Assembly (NCBI RefSeq): GCF_007741515.1
Contig: NZ_CP036263.1
Coordinates: 5,567,178 to 5,631,177 of the forward strand
From: Adhaeretor mobilis
GTDB lineage: Bacteria > Planctomycetota > Planctomycetia > Pirellulales > Lacipirellulaceae
Reading direction: 5' to 3'
Length of the DNA stretch: 64,000 nt
The notes beneath the pieces were generated by a model. That model was not told where the DNA came from and ran no database searches. It worked only from the letters and a program-made list of their open reading frames with translations. Position numbers and translations under genes: made by a program. Positions 1-7,807 of this stretch are shown one piece after another. The number at the start of each line of letters is the position of its first letter. Within the stretch, counting starts at the first letter, position 1.

Positions 1-265
1 TGTAGCCTGTTTCATCGATACTCCAGGGCGCACCGGTTTGCAACGTGTCGAAAATCACGTCCGCGATCACGAGCGCCTGCCCATCGTGCCCCGTCACCAC
101 CGACTGCGTTGCCGGATCGCGCGGGTCGATTTGAAAGATGGAATACTCGGCTGCCGTTAGCGAGCTCTGCGTGACCGGCGAGTCGTCCGCATCGACGATC
201 CGCGCCAGCAGCGTTGCCGTACCGTCGCGAAAGACCGCTCCGGGAATATCTCGTGCGTTGGACAT
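1..265 (-). CDS. Phage-cluster protein of unknown function, 3' end outside the window
   Basis: An open frame of 88 codons starts with ATG at 265 and runs off the left edge without a stop. The protein begins MSNARDIPGAVFRDGTATLL and stays acidic and hydrophilic, with no membrane segment or signal peptide. Its ATG shares one base with the TAA of the preceding 41-aa gene (TAATG), so the two are probably translationally coupled. It lies downstream of the capsid genes on the same strand, so a head-completion or connector role is possible by position only. The family was not recognised. Confidence 0.6.
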   Translation of the reverse strand, partial: MSNARDIPGAVFRDGTATLLARIVDADDSPVTQSSLTAAEYSIFQIDPRDPATQSVVTGHDGQALVIADVIFDTLQTGAPWSIDETGY

Positions 266-390
266 TAAACAATTACCTCGCCTGCGAGTTTGGATTGGGA
301 TTCATCCGCCAGTTCCGCCCACGTCGCACCGGTAGTGGCAACTTCGCCTGCACTCGCTCCTGCGACGACCACCTCATAGGCTGCTGACAT
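265..390 (-). CDS. 41-aa small protein in the capsid operon
   Basis: The ATG at 390 follows an AGGAG ribosome site 8 nt upstream; an in-frame start further upstream lacks such a site. The product is 41 aa, begins MSAAYEVVVAGASAGEVATT and is Ala/Glu rich and soluble. Its stop overlaps the start of the next gene by one base. It sits about 115 bases downstream of the major capsid gene. The function is unknown; a small structural or assembly protein is possible only from position. Confidence 0.5.
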   Translation of the reverse strand: MSAAYEVVVAGASAGEVATTGATWAELADESQSKLAGEVIV

Positions 391-505
391 GATGTTTGCT
401 CCTGAGTTGTGGAAGGGAAAACTGTAAGGAACGCCTTCGGTGGCATTTAAACCCACTGGCCCGGGGCGTTCCCTACAGATGTCATGCACTTTAAGAAAAC
501 GCCGC

Positions 506-1663
506 CTACCCCGTACACTTCACCACAAAGCGCGGGTTCATCACCGCGGCGGCGCCTCGTTCGCTCGCTTTGAAGCGCAGCACCACGTCGTTGTTGAAGT
601 CTGCCTCGCTACCCAGGGGAGCTTGTGTCACGGTGATCGGCCAATTCTCCATGTAGGCAAACGCCTTGCGGAAGTCGCCCAGGAACCACCACTTCTTCGC
701 GTCGTCGGCAGCTTCCTCAGTCGCCAACACACGCCGATACGCTAGCCGGCTCTCCCGCACGCGGTAACTGCCCAGCGGGTTGGTGGCGGTCGTCGTGGTT
801 TCCGAACCGGCTGCCGCGTAGGTAATTTCTGCCGCGTTGAACACCCGATTCGCAGCGTGGCGATAGGCAGGCATCACCAGCACCGTCGTACCACTCACCA
901 ACACAGGCTCGTCGGTGTCCGGGTCGAGAATCTCTGCAAACAGTTGCTCGGCCGCATCCACGCTAGTCCAATCGACCAACTCATTCGAAGCCAGCTCGTT
1001 CTTCCACGGCCCGCTGGTTTGATACGTATCCAACGCAGTGCCGTTAGGCTTGTAGTTGTTGGTCGCGCCGATCACCACGTCCAGCAATCGCTTCTCTTTG
1101 CTCAGCCCAAGCGCTTCACCCACCTCGGCCGCACGACTCAGTACCAAGTGCGTGCGGTCGAAGAAAATCGCCTCCTTGGTCACCGGCACAATGAAGCCCC
1201 GTTTGGAAGTCGACGGGGTTTCGATGTAGTCCTCGCCGAAACCAAAGTGCGGGTACGGCATCCCCGGGGCGACTTCCTCAGCAACGTCGCCCAGCTTGGT
1301 AGCACCGGGGATTTTCTCGCCGTCGAGTCGCGTCGGAATCGTTTCGACCAGCTTGCTCGCCACGAACGCTTCCTGCGTGTAGGCGTCGAGAATTTTCGAG
1401 TAGATCACCTGCCCGGCGACATTCAAGAAAGCCGTCACATCGACACCGTCCGCTTCAGTGACGCTCACCGCGCCGCCGGCACGCGGGTCCAACAGCCGCA
1501 CCCAATGGCGGCCGTCTGGCACCAGCGCTTCGGCCAAGTCGCGCAGGCTAAAGTCTTCCGCCTGCAGATCGCCCGAAGTAAGCGCCTCGCTCAGATGTTG
1601 CACCGTGCGATCAGCACCATCCGCTTCGTAGCGCCGCCGCAATTCTCGATAGTTCAGAGACAT
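506..1663 (-). CDS. Phage major capsid protein (Mu gpT-like / HK97 fold)
   Basis: The 385-aa product resembles the large Mu-type major head subunit group. It has an N-terminal MSLNYRELRRR helix, a central acidic region ending in TSKRGFIVPVTKEAIFFDRT (the conserved 'vTkE' turn of this capsid family), and a C-terminal region with NPRFVVKCTG. I chose the ATG at 1663 because an AAGGAT site lies 6 nt upstream; the in-frame extension to 1708 has no site and runs toward the repeat at 1713. It is followed by small genes and preceded by the decoration and protease genes, the usual order of a head module. The protein would self-assemble into the icosahedral shell. Confidence 0.85.
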   Translation of the reverse strand: MSLNYRELRRRYEADGADRTVQHLSEALTSGDLQAEDFSLRDLAEALVPDGRHWVRLLDPRAGGAVSVTEADGVDVTAFLNVAGQVIYSKILDAYTQEAFVASKLVETIPTRLDGEKIPGATKLGDVAEEVAPGMPYPHFGFGEDYIETPSTSKRGFIVPVTKEAIFFDRTHLVLSRAAEVGEALGLSKEKRLLDVVIGATNNYKPNGTALDTYQTSGPWKNELASNELVDWTSVDAAEQLFAEILDPDTDEPVLVSGTTVLVMPAYRHAANRVFNAAEITYAAAGSETTTTATNPLGSYRVRESRLAYRRVLATEEAADDAKKWWFLGDFRKAFAYMENWPITVTQAPLGSEADFNNDVVLRFKASERGAAAVMNPRFVVKCTG

Positions 1664-1712
1664 GTTGATCCTTTTGGTAGAAGTTTTGTTTTCCGCTTTT
1701 CGTACCACCCAA

Positions 1713-1744
1713 CCTCGTTCCCACGCTCCCGCGTGGGAACGAGG
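1713..1744. repeat. REP-like palindrome, family A (single copy)
   Basis: A perfect inverted repeat with arms CCTCGTTCCCACGC and GCGTGGGAACGAGG around a 4-nt loop. The same core recurs at 9214, 9339, 11575, 11701, 13446, 13556 and 60138. Here it separates the decoration and major capsid genes. Confidence 0.9.
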
Positions 1745-1755
1745 ACATAGAGGAT

Positions 1756-2229
1756 TTACGCCGCCCCTTGCACTCCGCCGCGCATAATCGTGCTCACGAT
1801 GTCCATCAACACACGTTCGCCGGCCGGGTTCACCTGGCGAGCGCAGCGACCGATTGCCAAGTTCGTCGTGGCCACCGCCTCGACTTCTTGGGAGAGTAGC
1901 TCCGTGCCCAGACCGTCTTCCGCCACGCCGATCAGCTCACCCAGCTCGACGGTCGCGCTGAGCATCGGGTACTCAAACACTCCGCTGGTGGCGATTCGCA
2001 CCGGAGTCGTATCGCCGGAGGGAGAAGCCTGCATCGCGACGCCGACAAAATCGTCGTGCAACGCCTCCTGATTGGCAGCCTTGGTGCCTTGGTCAGACAG
2101 TTCCGAAGCGGCCACCGCTTGCCCGTTGCTCAAGTAAACCAAGTCGCCAATTTCAATCACTTGAGACTCGCCCGCAGGTAGTAGCACGGGATTGGTATCG
2201 CCGTAGCGCCATCGCATAACATTTGACAT
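1756..2229 (-). CDS. Capsid decoration / head stabilisation protein (DUF2190-like)
   Basis: The 157-aa protein begins MSNVMRWRYGDTNPVLLPAG and carries the pattern of small beta-rich decoration proteins: IEIGDLVYLSNGQAV followed by a region with FVGVAMQASPSGDTTPVRIAT (a 'volume/initial value' barrel as in DUF2190). A GAGGA site lies 7 nt before the ATG at 2229. It is encoded between the protease and the major capsid gene, the classical place for a decoration protein. It would bind the capsid exterior after expansion. The family assignment is from pattern and context. Confidence 0.7.
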   Translation of the reverse strand: MSNVMRWRYGDTNPVLLPAGESQVIEIGDLVYLSNGQAVAASELSDQGTKAANQEALHDDFVGVAMQASPSGDTTPVRIATSGVFEYPMLSATVELGELIGVAEDGLGTELLSQEVEAVATTNLAIGRCARQVNPAGERVLMDIVSTIMRGGVQGAA

Positions 2230-2306
2230 AGGGTTTTCCTCGGTAGGTTGGGGGATAAGTGTTAGGGGATAGGTGTTAGGGGGATAGGTGTTAGTCCGGA
2301 AGCCTC

Positions 2307-3329
2307 TCAGCGCACGTTGCCGACTAGCGAACTTGCTTTGATCGCCTGGGCAAACTCGCCGGCGCTGGCAACTTCCGTTGTGTCGCTCGCTAGCAGGCTT
2401 AGCTGGTCGACGCTCCGCGGACGGCGCAACAACGCTGCTCGTTCGGCAATCAGTGCGGGGAGCTCCTCCTCAGAGATCGCTCGCAGGGTGGCGAACAGAC
2501 GCTCGCCGAGAGATTCCTCGACTGAACGCGACCCGCTAGCAACCAAGCCGTGCTGCTGCGCTAGCTGATGAATCTTCAAATCGCGCGAAGCCACTGTTGC
2601 TTGCGACTTCGCGAGATCGAGTTGCTCGCGCAACGTGCGTTCTGCTTCAGCACACAAGTCGGGCCGATGCAATCGCAATGTCTCCAGCGTAAGTCCATCG
2701 AAATTGGCCGCACCGGTAGCAACCGAACTGGCAGCATCACTCGCCTCTTGCGGATCGGCTTGCGATTCAAACAGCCCGTGCGTCGTAGCCGGATCGGCCA
2801 CCAGATCGACACTCCTCACGTGGGTAATCTCTTCGACCACCGTTTGCGAGTCTTCCCGCGTGAGTCGTGCGAGCACATTGTGCGAGAAGCCCACATTCCG
2901 CGGGTTGTGCTGCGCGTCCCACACCAATTGCTCAGCCAGCGGATGCTTCGGATTGAAATGCAGATCGCCAAACAGGCCGCTCTGCTCAGTGCCGGCACCA
3001 ACGTATTGCACATCACGAATCACGCCCAGACGATCGCGATAATCGCGCGGCACCAGCGTTCCGCCGGCCGGGTGATTCACATTCACTTTCGCTTCCTCGT
3101 AGAGTGCCGCCGCCTGACGCAGGGTCGATTCGCGATACTCGCGCCCATTCTTCGAGTGCCTACCAATGAGCTTCACGCCCCGCAGCACACCCCCCGCAGC
3201 ATCCACGCGCAACCTGACGCCGCGCGAATCGACATACTCGCTAATCGGTTCCTCCAGCGAAGTGTTTCCTGGTGGGTTGTCAAACGGCAACTCGAGTTGC
3301 CGAGCCTTAGGTTCTTGGTTCATAAGCAT
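2307..3329 (-). CDS. Prohead protease with C-terminal scaffold region
   Basis: A 340-aa product. The N-terminal half has a serine-protease core of the prohead type: GVKLIGRHSKNGREY, VNVNHPAGG (candidate catalytic His), NVGFSHNVLARL (candidate catalytic Ser) and VRSVDLVADPATTHGLFES, the usual end of the protease domain. The rest is helical and charged, as in fused scaffold proteins. The ATG at 3329 has AGGAG 4 nt upstream; the ATG at 3323 has it 10 nt upstream and is an equally plausible start. It would clear the scaffold and mature the prohead. A leader with a terminator lies upstream. Confidence 0.75.
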   Translation of the reverse strand: MLMNQEPKARQLELPFDNPPGNTSLEEPISEYVDSRGVRLRVDAAGGVLRGVKLIGRHSKNGREYRESTLRQAAALYEEAKVNVNHPAGGTLVPRDYRDRLGVIRDVQYVGAGTEQSGLFGDLHFNPKHPLAEQLVWDAQHNPRNVGFSHNVLARLTREDSQTVVEEITHVRSVDLVADPATTHGLFESQADPQEASDAASSVATGAANFDGLTLETLRLHRPDLCAEAERTLREQLDLAKSQATVASRDLKIHQLAQQHGLVASGSRSVEESLGERLFATLRAISEEELPALIAERAALLRRPRSVDQLSLLASDTTEVASAGEFAQAIKASSLVGNVR

Positions 3330-3377
3330 GTCGCTCCTATCGATTTGGGGTCCGTTATCGGTTGGGATCATGACAAG

Positions 3378-3424
3378 AAAAAAGCCTCGCCCCCTGCGAT
3401 TCCGAAGAAAGCAAAGGGCGAGGC
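3378..3424 (-). terminator. Intrinsic terminator in the leader of the prohead protease gene
   Basis: Read on the minus strand: stem GCCTCGCCC, a 23-nt loop, GGGCGAGGC, then six T. It ends about 50 nt before the protease start, so it acts as an attenuator for the capsid operon or isolates it from upstream transcription. Confidence 0.8.
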
Positions 3425-3480
3425 TCGGTGCGATACCCACCGGAAGTGGGCTCGCAACTGGATACCGTTTCAAATTTGTC
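3378..3480 (-). promoter_or_regulatory. Candidate structured leader RNA, copy 1 (two GGTATC-GAGCC boxes plus terminator)
   Basis: On the minus strand two boxes are seen: GGTATC (3466-3461) then GAGCCC (3453-3448), and GGTATC (3437-3432) then GAGCCT (3426-3421). Between them a small hairpin CCCAC-TTCCG-GTGGG forms. The GCC of the second GAGCC starts the terminator stem. The same layout with different stem sequence occurs at 16998-17093, upstream of the other end of the phage cluster. This suggests a conserved cis-acting RNA, for example an antitermination or attenuation site. No known family was recognised. Confidence 0.5.
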
Positions 3481-3564
3481 TAGAGTGCCTTAGTTTCGCA
3501 CCTTCGTTGGCCCGCCACATCCCGAGGCGCGGTGTGTGGCAAATCCTTATGGCAAAACATTGGG

Positions 3565-3707
3565 AACCGCAAAGAGCGCGAAGAGCGCGGAGAAGCCAAC
3601 TTTCAACACTACAAGTCGACGCGAAGAGCCCCAGAGCGTGAGTGTCTCAACGAACTCTTTCTTACTTATTTACTTTCTTGCATGTTTTCTTTGCGTCCTT
3701 TGCGGTT
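3565..3707. repeat. Family D palindromic element (AACCGCAAAG... CTTTGCGGTT ends)
   Basis: The element starts AACCGCAAAGAGCGCGAAG and ends TTTGCGTCCTTTGCGGTT, giving inverted ends of about 20 bp around a roughly 100-bp centre. Related elements lie at 7613, 21469, 24097, 28863 and 32039. No gene is seen inside. Confidence 0.6.
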
Positions 3708-3767
3708 AATAAAACCCTGCCAGAAAACATCACCAGACACGAGGCAGAGTGGGAACGAACGTAAGTC

Positions 3768-3977
3768 TTACCCTCGCACCATTTGCTCGCTCGCCACGCG
3801 CACATGTTGTACGTGACCATCTTGCAAGCTCACCGTCAGCGTAGCCGTCCCGTGAAAACCGCGTTGGCTCACGCTCAGCAACAAGCGTTGCAACTCTCTC
3901 ACAGGCAACTGTTGTTTCGATCCGCCGGTGCGGGTGCTTCGTGTGTCGTTCATGCGTTCATTATCCGGAAAACGCAT
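3768..3977 (-). CDS. Small protein of DUF2292/YezD-like type
   Basis: The product is up to 69 aa. Its C-terminal 45 residues (VRELQRLLLSVSQRGFHGTATLTVSLQDGHVQHVRV) match the general pattern of DUF2292 proteins: a short helix, a G-x-x-T-L-T-V strand, a QDG turn, then a V-Q-x-V-x-V strand. The start could be ATG 3977 or ATG 3953; neither has a strong ribosome site. It lies on the phage-cluster strand upstream of the leader and protease, separated by a family D repeat. Its role is unknown; small DUF2292 proteins occur in phages and chromosomes alike. Confidence 0.5.
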   Translation of the reverse strand: MRFPDNERMNDTRSTRTGGSKQQLPVRELQRLLLSVSQRGFHGTATLTVSLQDGHVQHVRVASEQMVRG

Positions 3978-4020
3978 TTCATTTCAGCAATGATTTTTGG
4001 CCACTTTGAGAGTTGGCTAG

Positions 4021-4062
4021 CCTGTCATCCCCAGAAGAGTCGAACGACTGAGGAATGACAGG
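4021..4062. repeat. Palindromic repeat with TGTCATCC... GAGGAATGACA ends
   Basis: Outer arms CCTGTCAT(C)C and GGAATGACAGG and an inner AGTCGAACGACT palindrome. A second copy (partly degenerate) lies at 11505-11540 in the same phage-like region. Confidence 0.65.
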
Positions 4063-4610
4063 TGGCACCTATTTTCCTGCCCACGCCGGGTGCCTACTAG
4101 CGAAGGATTCTCATCACAGAAACTCTCGCTTCACGATCAATGAGCTAGTCGCCAAGTACCCCAGGTCGACGCCTCTTGGGTTAGTTAGTAAGTGGCCAGA
4201 TTGGGACCTTGCGTGATGAATTTGACCGATTTTAGGGGCTGCCGTTCGAGACAGAGGTCATCGACACCGCCTGGAGTTAGCACTAACCGCCATCCGCAGC
4301 GGCTGATGCAACCGACTGCACGAAGCGAATCTCGAAACTCGCATCGATCTAAATCACCTCCAGTATCTTCAGGAGTCTGTGTCTGCTTCCAGGAGGCGAC
4401 CCACGCACGGCACTGTAAGCGAGATGAAATACGGCGGTCGATTACCGTGCAGCAGCTTACACGAGTGTTTTGCGTTGCGTCGGCGAAACGGTCAGAAGCA
4501 TGTGGTCCCTTGGCGAGGAGAGCGACGAACGGTCGACGAACGGTGAAGCAACTAGCAATGGCACGACACCAGCTACTGGACTACAATCAGAATGTTGGAA
4601 GAACTCCGTC

Positions 4611-5078
4611 GTGAACCAGGAGCTGATTTTGCGAGAAGTTGCGTTGATCAGGTTTAAGCGAATTCACATACAGCCTGGAGGAGAAGACAAGGCAGGACAT
4701 TGGTGGTTCGAAATCGGTGATCCAAATGACACCAACTCCGAAAGCTACGGATGGTGGCCCGCTAGTCCACTTGATTCTTTGTTTCATTGCCTGAAGGGTG
4801 TTGATGGTAAACTAAACAACGGTCTGTTTGGTTGTGCTCCAGCTCGAGATCCCCATCACGCAGAGGCTGCGGATGAAGAGTTTTCTCCTTTAGTAGCCCC
4901 CGAGGACGGCAGATCGGATGATGATGTCGCCGACTGCCTTCGTTTGTTTGCAAATGACTACAGAGGCAAATGGCAGTGGTTTCTAGGATGGGGGAAGAAT
5001 TGCCACAACTTTCAACGTGCTGCACTGAAGCACTGTGGGCTAGAAGTTCCCAGTAACATCAGGAGGATCAAATTATGA
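4611..5078 (+). CDS. Putative permuted papain-like (LRAT/NlpC-type) protein, cargo gene 1
   Basis: A 155-aa product if the GTG at 4611 is used; the frame is open back to ATG 4470 but those 47 residues look random. Conserved-looking motifs are GHWWFEIG (His30), ESYGWWP, a DPHH turn and KNCHNFQ (Cys131). A His early and an NC-x-(H/N)-F motif late is the order of circularly permuted papain-like enzymes, which hydrolyse or transfer amide or acyl groups. No signal peptide is seen. It overlaps the next gene by 4 bp (ATGA), so the two form a bicistron on the strand opposite to the surrounding phage genes. The activity is inferred from motif order only. Confidence 0.55.
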   Translation: MNQELILREVALIRFKRIHIQPGGEDKAGHWWFEIGDPNDTNSESYGWWPASPLDSLFHCLKGVDGKLNNGLFGCAPARDPHHAEAADEEFSPLVAPEDGRSDDDVADCLRLFANDYRGKWQWFLGWGKNCHNFQRAALKHCGLEVPSNIRRIKL

Positions 5079-6052
5079 CAGGAGGGACACAGAACTCGCG
5101 AGACACTCGTTACTTTCGTTCGTTTTCTGCCCACCGGCACCCTGTGCAACCCCAAAAACAACTTGAGTATCCTCAGGCCCAAGAACTCTCGACCTATTAC
5201 GAAGCTCAATACGACGAACAAGGACGCCTCGTCGAGTTTGCTAAGAAGTTGCGAGTAAACGATGACTCGGTCGAAGAATGGCGCATCGTTTTCACGGAAA
5301 TGTACCAGTATCTCGAAAGTGGAAGCCTCAAGCAGCGTACTTTGAGAATCCCCGGACAAAGCGATCAAATCTGGGAATTTACTGAAAACCAGACGTCTTG
5401 GTCGGATTACTTCGAGCGACTGTCCGAACGGTGGTTTCGGCGGTCAAGCCCTATCGATCGACCCTCGCCCTCGCAGCTATCCTTGCTCGTTCACGAGCAG
5501 TTCACGGAATTAGAAGCGGAAGTATTTGAAGCTTCTGTTGGTGGGCCACGCGACAATGAATGGGCTTTCAATACCACATTGCAAATACTAAACAGAACGC
5601 GCGACATCATCGAGGAGATTGTTCCAAAAGCTGCTGCACGGATTTGTGCTTTGGCTATAGCTGAAGGGCAACAGGACGGACTCGTGTGGAAAGGATTCGA
5701 TGAGCCCGAACCCAGCCTTTCCGGGGTTATCGAATCTTGGCGAGATGGGCATCCAGAAGTAGGCGAGCTTGAAACAGTCACACTCTTGGCCAAACGCGAT
5801 CTTGATGAGATGGGCCAACGTTGGGCGGCTGCTGCAAAGATTGCCTCGATTACCTTCGCACCTATTAGAGCCGCCGATGGCGAAGACCTAACCATTGGCG
5901 CGATGCTTTTCCTCATAGCAGGGCAAACACTTAACGACGACAATCTTTGCGTCGTGAATTCTATCTTCCGCCGGCTGTTGCAGCAAATTCAGTCCGTTCT
6001 CGATATGGCCCGGGTCTACCAGACCTCGAATCAAAACTCCCAATGGCCCTAG
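5075..6052 (+). CDS. Unknown 325-aa protein, cargo gene 2
   Basis: The ATG at 5075 lies inside the stop of the previous gene (ATGA overlap) with AGGAGG about 13 nt upstream. Residues 35-105 contain TYYEAQYDEQGRLVEFAKKL followed by further beta-rich sequence, resembling the short 'xYDxxGRLxxxxK' module seen in YD-like repeats and in some immunity-type proteins. Residues 130-325 are helical and acidic with no recognised domain. Tight coupling with the putative papain-like protein suggests a pair acting together (enzyme plus partner, or effector plus immunity). This is inference; I do not recognise the family. Confidence 0.5.
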   Translation: MTGGTQNSRDTRYFRSFSAHRHPVQPQKQLEYPQAQELSTYYEAQYDEQGRLVEFAKKLRVNDDSVEEWRIVFTEMYQYLESGSLKQRTLRIPGQSDQIWEFTENQTSWSDYFERLSERWFRRSSPIDRPSPSQLSLLVHEQFTELEAEVFEASVGGPRDNEWAFNTTLQILNRTRDIIEEIVPKAAARICALAIAEGQQDGLVWKGFDEPEPSLSGVIESWRDGHPEVGELETVTLLAKRDLDEMGQRWAAAAKIASITFAPIRAADGEDLTIGAMLFLIAGQTLNDDNLCVVNSIFRRLLQQIQSVLDMARVYQTSNQNSQWP

Positions 6053-6731
6053 CTCATGCGGCCTCACGCTTAGTTGTTTCAGGCGTGACCTGTGTGGCTT
6101 GGCTTAGCGACGCTTTCTCTGCCCCATTATTCCACCATGAAGCTAAACGCTTACTGAATGCCGCCTCGTAGTATCCAGGCTTGCTGCGTTCGTCTGTCTC
6201 TCTTGGCATTACAGATCCCTCCTGGAAGCATTTACGAATTCCTGCGCATATTAGGCAAGGCAGATACTGTGGGTCAATACCGAATCGCAGTGGTCCGCTA
6301 GCACTACTTCAGCGTGTCGTTTCGAGCGTCGCAGTCAAGCCAAGTGCATGGTGCCCCGGGGGCGAGTTAGCTTTGCACACTGATTTCGTGCAAATGGCTA
6401 ATGGACATAAGTACGTTCGTGACATTTACCATTGGCAACGGTATCTTCGTAGAGTGCGGCGATGGGTCACGACCGATTTCATAGACGGGGTCTTGTCGGT
6501 GACGCACTCATGCACTGGGGACGGACGGTTTCGCAACTGCAGAGGTGTATCTACCGACTCCAATTCATGAATATGCAAACTGCTGAGTCTGGACAAACAT
6601 CAGCAGATTCCGTCCGACGCTAACTCGCTGAGGTTGTCCAAACCGAATGTCAGTTTGGGCAGCAACTTATCTAATACATGAGTGACCCTCATGGGTCGCT
6701 GACAGCCGAGTGTCCTCTCATGCTCCGCATA
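6053..6731. other. Gene-poor gap between cargo genes and amidase
   Basis: About 680 bases with no convincing gene. A plus-strand frame at 6181-6570 is open but its product is Arg/Ser rich and without recognisable pattern or ribosome site. No strong repeat was seen. It may be remnant DNA brought in with the cargo genes. Confidence 0.5.
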
Positions 6732-7523
6732 TCAATCAGCCCGCTTCGTTTCAGTAATCAACTGGGTAGGCCCGTCTTTCAACGGCTCGCCAAGATCGAT
6801 GACTAGCGGCTTTCCTTGCAGGACTTGCTCGACCCATTGCTTGAAGTGCGCCGTCTCCTCATCAAAGTAGCGAGCAAAGTCGCGCCCCGGGCAGCCGGTT
6901 TGCCCCTTGGCGACCTTCGCGTGGGTCGTGATCGCTTCGCTGGGTAAGTCGTATCTCGATACCAGCCAGGCAACCAATTGGACGGCTGACTCTACTTGCG
7001 CGGGGCTGGGTCGTTGAGCTTCAAAATTGCCCATTAATTCGACGCCAAGAGTACCGGCCAATTTGTATTTCGTATTCGTCTCCGGTTCGTACTCGAGTGA
7101 TCGGCCTTCGTAGATCGTACCATCGGGCGCGATAAGAAAGTGATACGGCAAATCGGGCCAGTAGGTGTTGCGTGGCGGTTTTTCAATCTCAGGTCGACGT
7201 TTTCCCCACGATTGCATGTTGCGAATGAACTGCACCGGATCGCGATCGGTGGTCCACAGCACACCCGCATGGTGCAGCATCACCCGCCTGGGCGCATGCC
7301 GACGGTCGTCATCAATCGGATCAGGTCGAGAACCCCACTGGGCGGCGCTAACGAACCTTTTAGGTTTGGGCACTTTGACGCGTTGCTGGAAAGCCTTCTC
7401 CTGGGGACTGAGCTTCTTAGAACTGGGCTGCTTAGGCGTAAGCTCCGCAGGCTCCGTAGCGACACTCAAGGAAGTGGTGAGTAACATTCCGGCTAGCAAG
7501 CCAGCTTGGCAGAATCGACTCAT
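6732..7523 (-). CDS. N-acetylmuramoyl-L-alanine amidase (Amidase_2/PGRP fold), secreted
   Basis: A 263-aa product from ATG 7523 (an upstream TTG adds five residues). Residues 1-23 form a signal peptide (LLAGMLLTTSLSVATEP). The zinc amidase domain spans about 58-225: LHHAG (His84/His85), FLIAPDGTIYEGRS, GVELMGNFE and THAKVAKGQTGCPG, where His201 and Cys211 complete the zinc site and Lys207 assists catalysis. It cleaves the bond between N-acetylmuramic acid and L-alanine in peptidoglycan. It stands between portal and protease genes and could be the phage endolysin, but the signal peptide and REP-rich flanks allow a host cell-wall enzyme. Confidence 0.85.
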   Translation of the reverse strand: MSRFCQAGLLAGMLLTTSLSVATEPAELTPKQPSSKKLSPQEKAFQQRVKVPKPKRFVSAAQWGSRPDPIDDDRRHAPRRVMLHHAGVLWTTDRDPVQFIRNMQSWGKRRPEIEKPPRNTYWPDLPYHFLIAPDGTIYEGRSLEYEPETNTKYKLAGTLGVELMGNFEAQRPSPAQVESAVQLVAWLVSRYDLPSEAITTHAKVAKGQTGCPGRDFARYFDEETAHFKQWVEQVLQGKPLVIDLGEPLKDGPTQLITETKRAD

Positions 7524-7612
7524 CGGTAAGTTACTCAACTTGGCATGAGGAAGGGAACGCGAAGACTCTCACCCAGTATGCACCTGAGTGCTACTTGATG
7601 GCAAGAATTATT

Positions 7613-7755
7613 CACCACAAAGAACACAAAGGGCACGAAGAAAACAAGAAAAAGAGTTTCTCAAACCACCTGCTATCTGGGTTGGTTCGCGTAGAGTTGT
7701 AGCTTCGAAAGGCGGCTTCTTTGTGATCTTCGTGATCTTCGTGTTCTTCGTGGTT
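7613..7755. repeat. Family D palindromic element
   Basis: Begins CACCACAAAGAACACAAAGG and ends TTCGTGTTCTTCGTGGTT, a long imperfect inverted repeat between the amidase and portal genes. It is AG-rich on one side and CT-rich on the other, so both strands show long open but meaningless frames. Confidence 0.6.
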
Positions 7756-7807
7756 CCAAGAGTTTCGCCGTTGAAGTCTGCCACACACGCGAGTTCGGAC
7801 ATGTGCA

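Noticed and set aside
857..1750. Plus-strand open frame of 297 aa over the major capsid gene
   Set aside because: It is the antisense shadow of the capsid gene: His/Arg-rich product, no ribosome site and no family pattern.
2568..3641. Plus-strand frame of 357 aa opposite the prohead protease
   Set aside because: Antisense shadow; His/Arg/Ile-rich composition and it crosses the leader terminator.
6181..6570. 129-aa plus-strand frame in the gap after the cargo genes
   Set aside because: No ribosome site, no recognisable pattern and irregular composition; left as non-coding.
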